Notes: generated by a model not told the origin, from the letters alone. A stretch of DNA of 63,791 nucleotides from an uncultured Saprospiraceae bacterium (GCA_938015415.1 CALLPK010000062.1:1-63791), one strand, 5' to 3'; shown: positions 1 to 9,528, counted from the stretch's first letter. A program made the numbers and translations.

Positions 1-513
1 CTGCGCCTGTACTGGGAATTATTTTTGTTGAGTCCGCAATTGATATTGATGAAATTGGGATTTAGAAACAACGAAATTCTAAAGACAAAACTATTGAGTC
101 GGCTATTTCGCGGAATCCAAAAGGAAACCCTGGAAGCGTGGAGCCGGGCTTATTGCGAAGAACATTTTCATACACTTTTACGTCCCGCAGGTCTGAACAA
201 GATCCAGGAATTACGACGTCAAGGGTACCGGATTATTCTGGTAACCGCCTCCGTAGAAACCTGGGTAAAACCCTTTGCGGATAGAATGGGCGTGGAGCTC
301 ATCGGAACTAAATTTTTCTTTGATCAGCAAATCTTTAGTGGACGATTAGCGACGCCAAACTGTCGGGGGAGCGAAAAAGTAAATCGCCTGAAAGCTTATC
401 TCCAGACTGGAGAATTACCTCCTTTCCTCATGTACGGAGACTCTGATGGAGATAGAGCGTTATATCATTTGGCGAGCAAATATTTTCATCGTCATTTTCA
501 CAAAACCATGTAA
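1..513 (+). CDS. HAD-superfamily (subfamily IB, phosphoserine phosphatase-like) hydrolase, 3' part
   Basis: The reading frame is open from the first base, so the true start and the N-terminal DxDGT nucleophile motif lie outside the window; 170 codons remain. HAD motif II is seen as ILVTAS, a likely motif III lysine in GSEKVNRL, and motif IV as YGDSDGDRAL, the GDSxxD form that binds magnesium. The spacing and the FFFDQQIFSGRL segment fit the IB subfamily of small-molecule phosphatases (PSPase-like). The real substrate cannot be told from this part. The protein has no membrane segment in the visible region and should be cytoplasmic. Confidence 0.8.
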   Translation: MRLYWELFLLSPQLILMKLGFRNNEILKTKLLSRLFRGIQKETLEAWSRAYCEEHFHTLLRPAGLNKIQELRRQGYRIILVTASVETWVKPFADRMGVELIGTKFFFDQQIFSGRLATPNCRGSEKVNRLKAYLQTGELPPFLMYGDSDGDRALYHLASKYFHRHFHKTM

Positions 514-524
514 AATTTTATCAA

Positions 525-752
525 ATGAAAACGAACCATTCACACACTGCAGCCTTTTTAGTTTTTTCCTGGATGATCTTTCTTTCTTTTTTTAATAATA
601 AAACGAATCAACCACGGCCCCACCCTAAACCCATACCGGCCATTACTAAACCTACCGTCACCGATTCTATACCAGAGCGCCTTACTTATGAACAAAGTCA
701 TTCGCTTATTTTAGTAAATCACATCAATGAGGCGAGCAACCTACCGCAATAA
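525..752 (+). CDS. Small hypothetical exported or membrane-anchored protein
   Basis: A 75-residue ORF with an ATG start 11 bp after the HAD gene. It has a hydrophobic stretch at about residues 9-23 (AFLVFSWMIFLSFF), then a proline-rich linker and a short polar tail. No family is recognised. Its tight position between two plausible genes and its signal-anchor-like start argue that it is real, but the short length leaves doubt. It may be a truncated remnant. Confidence 0.4.
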   Translation: MKTNHSHTAAFLVFSWMIFLSFFNNKTNQPRPHPKPIPAITKPTVTDSIPERLTYEQSHSLILVNHINEASNLPQ

Positions 753-772
753 ATAACCAAAATTTCGGTAAT

Positions 773-1669
773 ATGAACTATAAGTACGTTGGAATAATTT
801 TTGGATTCGTGGTGCTCTTCACGGCCTGTAATAACCCGATGGATTCACCAGAATATCTTCTGTTACAAAAAGATCTGGAAACCACCAGAATCAGGCTGGC
901 GCAAATGGAAAATAGTCCGGAGTGGAAACTACGACAGGCCTTGGAATTAAAAAAAAATGGAGACTACGAAGAGGCGCAGAGAAGACTTGAATTGATCCTC
1001 GCCAAAAACCCTGATTCCGTGCTGTCTAAAATTATACAAAAAGAAATTTACAATCTAAAAGCCATCGATCTGATGACCAGCAAAAAAGTAGATCAAGCCG
1101 TTCAGTCGCGTTTTTTTGAGCTGGCTGAACAAAAAGTAACGATCCTGGACTCACTGACCTTATCACTCAGAAAAGTAGAAATAAGGCAACGTTGGACCCA
1201 CGATAAATATGGTCGGAAGGCACATTTTACAAGCGCAGGAAAAGGAAATCGCTACCTGATTTCAGAGATTCTTATCAAAAGTAAAAATGATAATCCAAAG
1301 CTGCCCACATTGTCGATTTATAGATTAGATAACCGCAAATTAGTCTTCGTTCAAGCACTAAAATATAAATTTAACCGATGGGGAAATTATAATTTCTACT
1401 TAGGTAACGAACGAGACCCACAGAATAATTTTGCCTTTAAGAAAAATATAAAATTTCTTCCAGCGGCACTACTTACCAAGGAATTAATCAACGAAAATAT
1501 TTTATTTTTGGTTGCTAAAAAAGAACCCTGCGTCGTTCGAAAAGAAGACCGGTTTAATAATCCTCCCGTCGAATATATAAATATGTTTTGTAAGTATCCT
1601 AAAGCGCTTTCTGCCGAGGAATTAAAAGCTAATTTCAGTTTATTAAAAATTATAAATAAAGGGAAATAA
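773..1669 (+). CDS. Hypothetical lipoprotein with a TPR-like helical segment
   Basis: The protein has 298 residues. The N-terminus is a lipoprotein signal peptide with lipobox FTAC, making Cys19 the acylated residue, so it is probably attached to the envelope. Residues 25-80 are helical and include a TPR-like ELKKNGDYEEAQRRLELIL stretch. The remainder is mixed and basic, with no motif I recognise. The start lies 20 bp after the preceding small ORF, so the two may be co-transcribed. A palindromic repeat begins 4 bp after the stop codon. Confidence 0.65.
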   Translation: MNYKYVGIIFGFVVLFTACNNPMDSPEYLLLQKDLETTRIRLAQMENSPEWKLRQALELKKNGDYEEAQRRLELILAKNPDSVLSKIIQKEIYNLKAIDLMTSKKVDQAVQSRFFELAEQKVTILDSLTLSLRKVEIRQRWTHDKYGRKAHFTSAGKGNRYLISEILIKSKNDNPKLPTLSIYRLDNRKLVFVQALKYKFNRWGNYNFYLGNERDPQNNFAFKKNIKFLPAALLTKELINENILFLVAKKEPCVVRKEDRFNNPPVEYINMFCKYPKALSAEELKANFSLLKIINKGK

Positions 1670-1673
1670 AGAT

Positions 1674-1833
1674 GAAGTTGTTTAAGAATTCCAAAAGCAG
1701 CCGAGAGCTAGAGAAAATTATTCAACTCTAGCCTCTTTTTTGAGTGAATAGCCGCGCTATTGACGAGAAAAAAGGCAACGAGTTGGAGGATTTTATCAGC
1801 TCGCAGGCAATTTGGGAGTTTTTAAACAACTTC
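1674..1833. repeat. Palindromic element family A, copy 1 (160 bp)
   Basis: The element starts GAAGTTGTTTAAGAATTCC and ends with the inverted equivalent GGGAGTTTTTAAACAACTTC, so its termini are imperfect inverted repeats of about 20 bp. The two halves pair along most of their length around the apex AATAGC-CGC-GCTATT, giving arms of about 78 nt. A copy at 9829-9988 has the same length and differs at about three positions. The trinucleotide GAT flanks both sides, a possible target duplication. The element fills the gap before the OmpA-domain gene, and its right end is 24 bp from that start codon. No transposase is encoded. Confidence 0.9.
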
Positions 1834-1857
1834 GATTCCTTCTCTAAATTTTCCACC

Positions 1858-3495
1858 ATGAAAACACACCTACTAATCTTTTTGTTCTTATTTATACCTT
1901 ATACTATTTTCACCCAAAACACCCCACTTTATTCCGAAATTTTCTTTGAAGTACAGGAAGCTAAAATAACGGAGGAGCATAAAGTAGTACTGGATGAAAT
2001 AATTAACAACTTAAACAATTTCGCAGATTTCAAAATAGTCATCAGCGGTCACGCCGACGGAATGGGCGAACAATCATCCAACGAAAAACTTTCCAAGCGC
2101 CGGGCCAAAGCGGTACAGTATTATTTTATGGAAAATCGAATTCTTTCGGAAAAAACCAAAATTCTTGCTTATGGAGAAGCTCGTCCAGCACTTTCTAATA
2201 ATGATGAATCCGGTAGAAGACATAATCGCAGGGTGGACATAACAGTATATTACCAACTTCATGAAAAAGCGCCAAAGATTGAGATCGAAAAAATTCCGAT
2301 TGACAAACTATATCAGCAGCTAAACGCTGAAAGACAGTTCTTCTGCATAAATCCACAAAGGGATACTTGTCTGCGGGCAAAGGGAGGTACACTCATTTAT
2401 ATAAAAGCCAATTCTTTTGACTTGGAAAATACTTTTATCGTTCCTGAATGTATCAATATTGAAATAAAAGAAGTAATCAAAAATTCTGACATCGTACTGG
2501 AAAATCTATCCACTACTTCAAACGGACAAATACTCCAAACCCAGGGGATGACTTTGGTAACCGCCCATATAGATGATACTCCGCTCACCCTGGCCAGAGG
2601 TAAAGACATCCTGCTTTTTATCCCACAAAAAGAGTTAGAACTAGGTACCAAACCCTACGATGGACACCGGTTCATCTCCGATAACACCATGAATTGGACC
2701 GCCAACAATACTAGTATGACCGGTAGTTTTAGTGTACCTGCGATCAATCAATGTGCGATAGATATGCAGGAGGAACGGATAAAACAAAACCATAAATTCA
2801 GCCTTTTGGGCAAATCCAAATATTCTGAACAGGAATTAAAAAGAGATTACCTGATCAACTCGTCCCTCTCACAGGGTTGCCAAAAATTGGGCAAACTTTT
2901 CTATCGTTATCAAATCCCCAACCTTAAAATCCTGACAAATGTGATTAATCAATCCCTCTACCAATTATTTGAAGTAGATAATTTAAAAGACCTAAATCAG
3001 GCAGTCCTGGAAGAACAAAAAAAGGCCAACGAAATCGAAAAAAAATTTGCCGAAGGAGAAAAAGTAATTCTCTCCGCATTACTATTAAAAAATATTTCCC
3101 TGGACTACCGTAACGAAAAAATAAACTACGAACAATTAAAATATTATAGCTACAATATTACCCGTATGGGATGGTCTACCATAAATTCTATTCCGGATTT
3201 CACGCAAGCATCCCGTCGAGATTTGATCGTCAACTTACCACCGGAACAACACCTGGATATCAAACTGGTTTCTAAAGAGGGAAACTTTATCCTTGGTGCA
3301 CAATTCCAAAAATCAAATTATCTTTTTAGAGAAATCCCTGCTGATTATCCGCTTTGGATTGTAGCATTCAAGTACGAAAACAAAATTCCCTACCTGGCCA
3401 TTCAAGCCGTTACCGAAACGGTCGATACTTATGATATAAATTTTGAGCCCGTCTCCATTGATCAGATAGCAAAACGATTGGAAATCCTGGATTGA
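1858..3495 (+). CDS. Exported protein with N-terminal OmpA-like peptidoglycan-binding domain
   Basis: The ATG at 1858 is chosen because it starts a clean signal peptide (MKTHLLIFLFLFIPYTIF). The frame is open further upstream, but those codons lie inside the palindromic repeat and are an artefact. The mature protein opens with an OmpA/MotB-type domain at about residues 25-135, with ISGHADGMGEQSSNEKLSKR and the later RRHNRRVDI typical of peptidoglycan binding. The following 400 residues contain no recognised domain. The usual order is a barrel or other module first and OmpA last; here the OmpA domain comes first. It probably anchors an envelope protein to the cell wall. Confidence 0.8.
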   Translation: MKTHLLIFLFLFIPYTIFTQNTPLYSEIFFEVQEAKITEEHKVVLDEIINNLNNFADFKIVISGHADGMGEQSSNEKLSKRRAKAVQYYFMENRILSEKTKILAYGEARPALSNNDESGRRHNRRVDITVYYQLHEKAPKIEIEKIPIDKLYQQLNAERQFFCINPQRDTCLRAKGGTLIYIKANSFDLENTFIVPECINIEIKEVIKNSDIVLENLSTTSNGQILQTQGMTLVTAHIDDTPLTLARGKDILLFIPQKELELGTKPYDGHRFISDNTMNWTANNTSMTGSFSVPAINQCAIDMQEERIKQNHKFSLLGKSKYSEQELKRDYLINSSLSQGCQKLGKLFYRYQIPNLKILTNVINQSLYQLFEVDNLKDLNQAVLEEQKKANEIEKKFAEGEKVILSALLLKNISLDYRNEKINYEQLKYYSYNITRMGWSTINSIPDFTQASRRDLIVNLPPEQHLDIKLVSKEGNFILGAQFQKSNYLFREIPADYPLWIVAFKYENKIPYLAIQAVTETVDTYDINFEPVSIDQIAKRLEILD

Positions 3496-3579
3496 ATTGA
3501 TGTAAATCTGAAGAAGTATAATTAGTATAAGTACGTGAACAAATAATACCCTTCTATCCGTCAATAACTTCGCTTATTG

Positions 3580-3597
3580 GAGTTGTTTAACAACTTC
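3580..3597. repeat. Fused ends of palindromic element family A (remnant)
   Basis: The sequence GAGTTGTTTAACAACTTC resembles the left and right terminal repeats of family A joined directly with the interior missing. It sits in the 124-bp gap between the OmpA-domain gene and the SH3 gene. It may be an excision scar, but such a short palindrome could also be coincidental. Confidence 0.4.
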
Positions 3598-3619
3598 ATT
3601 AACGACTTACCCCAATAAT

Positions 3620-4786
3620 ATGAATAGCTTATTTTCTGCGTTAGGCATTACCGCCATTATATTTTTTCAGTGGACCAACTTATCCGCGCAAACCGAGTCC
3701 AACCCTGGCATGATCAATATTTACAAAAGTCTGGGAGGAGATTATAAATCTGCTTACCCCAATGATCATCCACTCTACCAGAACAATGGAAATTTTAACG
3801 GAGACGAAGATGCTTCTGTTTTCAATAAAAAACCAGTGTATACGACCATCAGCAAATGTACCATGAAGAGTGATCTGTCTGTTTCTGCAATAACCGTTGC
3901 AACCATTGAAAAAGGAACACCGATTAAGGTAATTGATGCTCGAATGGGTACTTACTGGCAGGTGTATTATAATCAGCAGATCGGTTACGTGGAAAGTCGT
4001 CATTTAAAATACTTCAATCATAACAATGTTCCTGCGGAACCAATCGCCCGTAAGAAAAACATGGCACATGATATTGTCGAAAATTTCTACGATCCTAAGC
4101 CGGACTATATAACTAAAAAAGCCGTCTCGATGTATACGACCCGTTCCGGATCATCGGCGGTCAAAGCGGAGCTTCCAACGGGAGCGATGGTCAAAGTAGT
4201 GAACAGCTTTGGGGATGACTGGTGGGAGGTGAGGTACCACGGACACCACGGTTTTGTAGAAGGAAAAAACCTGACTTATGTAAGCAGTAAAATTGCGGAT
4301 AAAAAACAACCCATTGGTCAATATAAAAGTAACCTGGGCGCAAGATCCGAGGTTTTTAAAAACGCCCTGCTTTACAGACTCCCACAACATACAATCCTCC
4401 GGGCTCGTATGTCACCACATTCGGAAATCATTCTGGAAATCGCAGCCAACGAAGAGGTAAAAATAATTGATAAATCTTTCGGCTACTGGTGGGAAATTTA
4501 TTACCGGGGCAATACTGGATTTATTGATCGCCGGATTTTGGTCAACGAAAAAACAACCAGTCTCTCCCAACGCCAAATTGCTCAACTTAAAAAGGAAGGA
4601 GAATATTTCCACTTACTGGAAAAAGCAAAACTATACCTCGAACCTAGTACCTCCTCCAAATCCCTCAGAATGATTTCTTCCGACGACCGGATTCTCGTAA
4701 TAGAAGCCGCTTCCAATGGCTGGTTAAAAGTTATTTACGCAGGACAAGTCGGATACCTGGATGCTCCGCTGCTTGTGAAAAATTGA
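3620..4786 (+). CDS. Exported protein with four bacterial SH3 (SH3b) domains
   Basis: A 388-residue protein with a signal peptide ending near LSAQ (about residue 24). Four SH3b/SH3_3 units follow, at about residues 74-133, 160-214, 258-307 and 328-388. Each has the pattern of a variable strand, a G..VKV-type turn, and a closing W-x-[VEK]-x-[YV]-x-G-x-x-G-[FY]-[VIL]-[ED] motif, for example WWEVRYHGHHGFVE and WWEIYYRGNTGFID. SH3b domains bind cell wall peptides or proteins in the periplasm. No catalytic domain is present, so this looks like a pure binding or scaffold protein. Confidence 0.85.
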   Translation: MNSLFSALGITAIIFFQWTNLSAQTESNPGMINIYKSLGGDYKSAYPNDHPLYQNNGNFNGDEDASVFNKKPVYTTISKCTMKSDLSVSAITVATIEKGTPIKVIDARMGTYWQVYYNQQIGYVESRHLKYFNHNNVPAEPIARKKNMAHDIVENFYDPKPDYITKKAVSMYTTRSGSSAVKAELPTGAMVKVVNSFGDDWWEVRYHGHHGFVEGKNLTYVSSKIADKKQPIGQYKSNLGARSEVFKNALLYRLPQHTILRARMSPHSEIILEIAANEEVKIIDKSFGYWWEIYYRGNTGFIDRRILVNEKTTSLSQRQIAQLKKEGEYFHLLEKAKLYLEPSTSSKSLRMISSDDRILVIEAASNGWLKVIYAGQVGYLDAPLLVKN

Positions 4787-4931
4787 TTTGATGCGTGGAT
4801 TTTTTGATGCGTAGATTAATGGATGTGCGAATTGGCTTGCTTCAGTATTGAGGTGCGAACAACCAGAGACACCCTTCATTGAAGGCCCCTCTCAACTTGC
4901 AGCCGAGTTGAAATAAAATTATTACCTTCGT

Positions 4932-4964
4932 AATCGGATGGCTGACTTGTTCAATCATCCGATT
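4932..4964 (+). other. Inverted repeat between the SH3 gene and the aminotransferase gene
   Basis: AATCGGATG and CATCCGATT form a perfect 9-bp stem with a 15-nt loop, 31 bp before the aminotransferase start. The T-rich run after it is weak (CTTATTT), so it could be a terminator of the preceding gene or a leader structure of the next one. Confidence 0.35.
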
Positions 4965-4994
4965 CTTATTTGTAATAATACCTAATAATCAACC

Positions 4995-5921
4995 ATGCAC
5001 GGAACTCATAATGCCCTCGCGGACACCCGCAACGAAAAAGTAAAAATCTACATTAACGGAGAATTTTTCCCCCGCAACGAAGCAAAAATTTCTGTTTTTG
5101 ATAGTGGGTATCTGGTGGGCGACGGGATCTGGGAAGCGGTCCGGCTGTACGATGGCGTCCTCGTATTTCTGGATTTACACCTCGACCGTTTATTTCAGGC
5201 AGCAGCGACAATTGGCATGGATTTAAAAATGGACCGGGCCGCCCTCACCGAAAAAATTTGGGAAACTTTACGCATCAACGAAATGACCGATCAGGTCCAC
5301 ATTCGATTTATGATCACCCGAGGGATTAAAAAAACGCCTTCGCAGGATCCTCGCCTGACCATCAGTGGTCCCAATCTGGTTATCATTGCGGAGCATAAAA
5401 AAGCGGATAATACCACCAAGGAAAAAGGGATTACCTTATTTACCAGTACGGTACGCCGGGGTTCGCCCGATTATCTCGATCCACGCTTGAATTGTCATAG
5501 CAAACTCCACGAGGTGCAGGCGTTGATTCAGGCCATTGAGGCGGGGGCGGACGAGGCCCTGATGCTGGATACACAGGGCTTTGTCTCGACTTGTAATGCC
5601 ACCAATTTTTTTATTATCAAAAATGGAGAACTCTGGACGTCAACGGGACAATATTGTATGAATGGGATCACTCGCGGAAATATCCTGCGCGTGGCCCGTC
5701 GGCACGGAATGCCGGTTTTTGAAAAGAACTTTTCGCTCTTCGACGTATATGGCGCGGACGAAGCTTTCGTGACGGGAACGTTTGGTGGGGTCACGCCGGT
5801 TATCAAGATCGATGGCCGGGTAATCGGTGCGGGTAATTATGGTGCTCACTCCAGACAGTTAAGTGTGTGGTATCAGGAATTGATTTTGGAGGAGGTAGAG
5901 AAAGGAAAAGCTGGTTTGTAA
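4995..5921 (+). CDS. Class IV PLP-dependent aminotransferase (branched-chain/D-amino acid aminotransferase family)
   Basis: A 308-residue cytoplasmic enzyme of the fold-type IV aminotransferases. The N-terminal YINGEFFPRNEAKISVFD and the GDGIWEAVRL segment are family hallmarks. Lys170 in LNCHSKLHEVQ is the expected Schiff-base lysine, followed by the cofactor-binding stretch around ADEALMLDTQGFVSTCNATN. The C-terminal TGTFGGVTPV closes the phosphate site. Family members act on branched-chain amino acids, D-amino acids or aminodeoxychorismate; sequence alone does not decide which. The N-terminus carries about 15 extra residues, so the start could lie slightly further in. Confidence 0.88.
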   Translation: MHGTHNALADTRNEKVKIYINGEFFPRNEAKISVFDSGYLVGDGIWEAVRLYDGVLVFLDLHLDRLFQAAATIGMDLKMDRAALTEKIWETLRINEMTDQVHIRFMITRGIKKTPSQDPRLTISGPNLVIIAEHKKADNTTKEKGITLFTSTVRRGSPDYLDPRLNCHSKLHEVQALIQAIEAGADEALMLDTQGFVSTCNATNFFIIKNGELWTSTGQYCMNGITRGNILRVARRHGMPVFEKNFSLFDVYGADEAFVTGTFGGVTPVIKIDGRVIGAGNYGAHSRQLSVWYQELILEEVEKGKAGL

Positions 5922-6209
5922 GTGGGGTTTTTAATATCTTTGTTTTTTAAAGCTATTGGCTTTTGGCTATTTGCCCTCTTCAATCGCGTTGGAGTGAAGT
6001 AAGTACCGAATGGATTTAAAAATTGATCAATTAACGGTCCCATTTCAAAAAAGGAAAAAATTCTGATTAAAAATAAAGTCTAATGCCGAAGGATTTCACG
6101 ATAGAAGATTTACACGATAAAGTGTCTCTGCGCCTCTGCGCGACAAAACACTTTATAAAGCAATCCCACTAATTAACTGATACCACCAATTAACTAATTT
6201 CCAAAGGAG

Positions 6210-7250
6210 ATGAAAAGAAAACTCTATAATCGAATCAACAAGGAAGTTTTAAAAGAGCAACTGGAAAAGAGCACCGATCCGCGTACAACGTTGTCCTTTT
6301 ATCAGTATGCAAAGATTGCCGATCCGAAGGCTTTTCGGGATCAGTTGTTTCTGGATTGGCAGGAGTTGGGCGTTTTTGGCCGAGCGTACGTAGCGACCGA
6401 GGGAATCAACGCGCAGATTTCCGTTTTGACAGAAAGATTTGAAGCGTTTAAGGAGCAGTTATACGGAATTGATTTTTTAGATGGCGTGCGTTTAAATATT
6501 GCGATTGAAGACAACGGTAAATCATTTTATAAATTAAAAATTAAGATCAGAGACAAGATTGTAGCGGATGGTTTGAACGATGAGACTTTTGACGTTACCG
6601 ACGGGGGGACGCACGTAGATGCAGAAAAATTTAATGAACTAACGGATGATCCCAATACGGTAATTGTCGATATGCGCAACCACTACGAAAGTGAGGTAGG
6701 ACATTTTGAAAAAGCGATTACGCCGGACGTGGAGACCTTCCGCGAATCGTTGCCCATCATCGAAGATATGCTGGCCGAAGACCGGGACAAAAATATTGTG
6801 ATGTATTGCACGGGCGGAATTCGTTGCGAAAAAGCGAGTGCGTATTATAAACATCGAGGTTTTAAAAATGTCTTTCAACTCGAAGGCGGTATCATCGAAT
6901 ATGCCCGTCAGGTCAACGAAAAAGGATTGCCCAATAAATTTAAAGGAAAGAATTTTGTCTTCGACGAGCGGATGGGCGAACGGATCAGCGAGGAGGTCAT
7001 CGCCCGTTGTCACCAGTGCGGAGACGCCTGCGATACGCACATCAACTGCGCCAACGAGGCTTGCCATATTCTATTTATTCAGTGTAAAAAATGTGCGGCG
7101 AAATATGATCATTGTTGTTCTGAAAAATGTCAGAATTTTAAAAAACTGCCAAAAGAGGAACGGGACTTACTGAAAGCAACAATGGAATTTAACGGGACGA
7201 AATTTGGGAAGGGACGGTATAAAGCGCATCGGAAAGATCGTGATTTATAG
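6210..7250 (+). CDS. trhO: tRNA uridine 5-hydroxylase TrhO (rhodanese-domain, YceA family)
   Basis: A 346-residue protein matching TrhO in length and layout: an N-terminal acylphosphatase-like part (about 20-110, with [12 protein letters not shown]), a rhodanese domain (about 140-240) and a cysteine-rich C-terminus ([14 protein letters not shown] and CKKC), probably metal binding. The catalytic loop reads [12 protein letters not shown] with Cys200 and Cys206; Cys200 is the rhodanese-position cysteine. The known family role is prephenate-independent, oxygen-dependent formation of 5-hydroxyuridine at tRNA position 34. The ATG follows AAAGGAG, one of the few good ribosome binding sites in the window. 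It has no partner in an operon. Confidence 0.9.
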   Translation: MKRKLYNRINKEVLKEQLEKSTDPRTTLSFYQYAKIADPKAFRDQLFLDWQELGVFGRAYVATEGINAQISVLTERFEAFKEQLYGIDFLDGVRLNIAIEDNGKSFYKLKIKIRDKIVADGLNDETFDVTDGGTHVDAEKFNELTDDPNTVIVDMRNHYESEVGHFEKAITPDVETFRESLPIIEDMLAEDRDKNIVMYCTGGIRCEKASAYYKHRGFKNVFQLEGGIIEYARQVNEKGLPNKFKGKNFVFDERMGERISEEVIARCHQCGDACDTHINCANEACHILFIQCKKCAAKYDHCCSEKCQNFKKLPKEERDLLKATMEFNGTKFGKGRYKAHRKDRDL

Positions 7251-7290
7251 ATTTTTTGATCTATGACTTGCAGCCAGGACAAGTTGTGTG

Positions 7291-7376
7291 TCTATTTTTT
7301 TTGTTTTGCCCTTCTCACCTCCCAGCCTTCCGAAGGGAGTGACTGCTTCCCGCGCTCTGGTTATTTGATTCCTTTT
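7291..7376. repeat. Direct repeat, copy 1 of 2 (about 85 bp)
   Basis: Contains the landmarks TTTTGTTTTGCCC, TCTCACCTCC, CCGAAGGGAGTG, CCCGCGCTCTG and TTATTTGATTCCTTTT in the same order and spacing as the second copy at 7505-7589. Identity is high but imperfect, about nine in ten positions by eye. Confidence 0.75.
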
Positions 7377-7504
7377 ATTTTTTCTCTTATCAGCTCGTTG
7401 AGCTTTAGGCCTGTTTTCAACTCGTCCAATTGCAGACCTGATTTCCCTCCTTTTGCGAGTCCGCGGGCGGGGTTCTCCTTTAGGAGTTAGAGGTGCGCGT
7501 GGGC

Positions 7505-7589
7505 ATCTTTTTTTTGTTTTGCCCCTCTCACCTCCAGGCCTCCCGAAGGGAGTGGCTGCTCCCCGCGCTCTGATTATTTGATTCCTTTT
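7505..7589. repeat. Direct repeat, copy 2 of 2 (about 85 bp)
   Basis: Second copy of the segment at 7291-7376, separated by about 130 bp. A CCGAAGGGAGTGGCTGCTCC core could form a small hairpin in either copy. No coding potential is evident. Confidence 0.75.
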
Positions 7590-7764
7590 GTATTATTCAA
7601 AAATCTTGAGTTACTCGATTCGTCAACGATTCCTTAGCCTACTCGGTTTACTAAACCTCCTCACCAATTGAAGAGAGGTTTGGTAAACCTAACAATACAT
7701 CAGCAAACGCAACAATGCACTAATTAAAACACCATTTTTTTCTATTAACGATGCCCAACACGGC

Positions 7765-7793
7765 AAAAAAGGTTTAGCAAACCTGCTAAACCT
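7765..7793 (-). terminator. Likely terminator of the arylsulfotransferase-like gene
   Basis: Read on the minus strand, AGGTTTAGCA-GGTT-TGCTAAACCT forms a perfect 10-bp stem with a 4-nt loop and runs into TTTTTTG. It lies about 92 bp beyond the stop codon of the gene ending at 7885. Confidence 0.6.
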
Positions 7794-7884
7794 TAATCTT
7801 TTTACTTTTTTATTTCTAATTTTAGTATTGAGTTTTTGTATTTTTTTAAAAGGTTTACCAAACCATCGTTCCATCGATTTTCTT

Positions 7885-9528
7885 TTATAAAACGGCCACC
7901 ACCTTCCCCAAATTCCACCACGCCCCACTCCGCGTATCCTTCACCCGCACAAAATAAACACCTCCATTCAAAAATTCCATCTCCACGTCCACCTCCAATT
8001 CACCAGACAATTTCCGCACCACCAAGCTCCCCAACAAATCATACACTTCTACTTCCAAATCCCTGTTATTTAAATTTTCAATCCATAAATTTCCGTTCAC
8101 CAAAGTATTGACAATCCGAATATCCGCAGGTACACTTTCTTCCGCCACACTCGTCGTCATAAAAATCTCACAATCACTCACCAACGGATTCAACTCAATC
8201 GGCCCGCCCGGCGTCAGGTCTCTACCCACAAAGGCACCGTAGTCCGCTCCGTAGCGCGTCGCCCGAAACGTATCATTCCCCGCCGAATCGTCTCCCTGAC
8301 TCAACGGGCCGTAAATGCGACTCACCGGATTGATATAGCGCCAGACCGTTTCTCCAGCCAACGTAACTTCCGTAAACGCTCCACTATTACCTTCACAAAT
8401 TAAAACATTATTGTTTGACAAAGGTTGCGCACCGGAAATACGTGGAGAAAACAATTCTGGATTCGTATAGGTCCAGCTAAGTTCCGAAGGCCCGTAAGCT
8501 GCTCCATTTTCTAAATTATAAGTACCGTCCGGATTCAACGGCGACTCCCAAATATCAATACCCGATTGATTCCCAAACTTCTGATTATTAAACACCATCA
8601 ACTGCCCCGCAAAGGAATGTCCCTCCGGCAACCAACGCACATCGTGTTGCTGAAATAAAGTCTGATCCATTCCCGTCCCCCGATCGTAAGTCAACGGATT
8701 TCCCCAGCGGTACAACAGGTCTCCTCCCCTGCCCGCATCACCGCCCGTGTGGCCAGCGGCTTCCTCACTCGTCGTACTATGATCGATGATCCAGATTTCG
8801 TTAAATCGGTGCGCACTGATTGCAATTTGATCCAGCTCCGCATTATAACTGATGGCGTTGACGTGATTCCAGTCCGCCTGATTATTTCCCGGAGGATAAT
8901 TAAAATCGACCAGTTCCGGATGATCCGCCGCCACGCCAAAATTTTCTTTGGCCTCATCAAAATCCTGCACCAGATGATCCCACAGGTGCCATTCCCAAAC
9001 CCAGTTGGCTTCCGAATTTCCCACCATTTCAATTTCCACAATTTGCTCCGGCCAGATACCATCTTCCGTTACCGTTACCGTATTTCTACCCGCTGCAATT
9101 GCCTCGTCGGGCGTCATCCGCTCCCAGGCGACCAGCAAAAAATTTCCGTTCGGCAACGGTTCAATATCATGGTGATGGTGATAGTCAAAACTCGCGTGTT
9201 CGTACGCCCACAGTAAGTCTCCTTCCCAACTAAACAATTCAATCCGACCACCGATACCACCACCGCTAAAATCTCCCGGAATCCGTGCGGTCCGCAACAA
9301 GTTCCCGTTTTCCAAAAGGTACAATGAGTTACCCGCAAAATAAGCACTCTGCCAGGTATGCACCACCTCCCCGCAGTTGTCAATCAGATAAGTCGTTCGA
9401 TCACTGCTAAATAACGTATAGCCATTATCAGCCTCCGGACTATTTTGAAATAATCCAACGGTTTGCTGTCCAGAAATAAATCCGACCTGCCAAAGGCAAA
9501 CAAATAGAAATAGCATACGTAAAGTCAT
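7885..9528 (-). CDS. Arylsulfotransferase (ASST)-like beta-propeller protein with T9SS sorting domain
   Basis: A 547-residue secreted protein with a signal peptide (about 1-20). The body is a propeller-like ASST domain: VHTWQS, YLLENGNLLRTARIP, HHHHDIEPLPNGNFLLVAWE, VNAISYNAELDQIAIS and FQQHDVRWLPEGH match the Arylsulfotran_2 pattern of W and H-rich blades. The last 75 residues are a type A T9SS C-terminal domain (EVEVYDLLGSLVVRKL, GGVYFVRVKD), which directs export across the outer membrane and is then removed. Family enzymes transfer sulfate between phenols. Whether this protein does so, or is a structural or binding relative, cannot be told. Confidence 0.8.
   Translation of the reverse strand: MTLRMLFLFVCLWQVGFISGQQTVGLFQNSPEADNGYTLFSSDRTTYLIDNCGEVVHTWQSAYFAGNSLYLLENGNLLRTARIPGDFSGGGIGGRIELFSWEGDLLWAYEHASFDYHHHHDIEPLPNGNFLLVAWERMTPDEAIAAGRNTVTVTEDGIWPEQIVEIEMVGNSEANWVWEWHLWDHLVQDFDEAKENFGVAADHPELVDFNYPPGNNQADWNHVNAISYNAELDQIAISAHRFNEIWIIDHSTTSEEAAGHTGGDAGRGGDLLYRWGNPLTYDRGTGMDQTLFQQHDVRWLPEGHSFAGQLMVFNNQKFGNQSGIDIWESPLNPDGTYNLENGAAYGPSELSWTYTNPELFSPRISGAQPLSNNNVLICEGNSGAFTEVTLAGETVWRYINPVSRIYGPLSQGDDSAGNDTFRATRYGADYGAFVGRDLTPGGPIELNPLVSDCEIFMTTSVAEESVPADIRIVNTLVNGNLWIENLNNRDLEVEVYDLLGSLVVRKLSGELEVDVEMEFLNGGVYFVRVKDTRSGAWWNLGKVVAVL

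Larger units (their letters stand above)
7251..7884. other. Intergenic region with duplicated segment and small GGTTTA palindromes
   Basis: I find no convincing gene here; a 75-codon frame at 7263-7490 reads through one copy of the duplication and looks like chance. The region holds two direct copies of an 85-bp segment, a 15-bp inverted repeat at 7645-7659 with 7675-7689 (GGTTTACTAAACCTC against its near complement), and a terminator-like hairpin at 7770-7793. The motif GGTTTA(C/G)(T/C)AAACC recurs four or five times, ending at 7850-7864. Confidence 0.6.

Noticed and set aside
1744-1857. Upstream extension of the OmpA-domain gene
   Set aside because: The extra 38 codons lie largely in palindromic element A; the ATG at 1858 begins a clear signal peptide.
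7263-7490. 75-codon frame after trhO
   Set aside because: It reads into an 85-bp direct repeat and is cysteine/serine-rich with no recognisable fold; probably chance.
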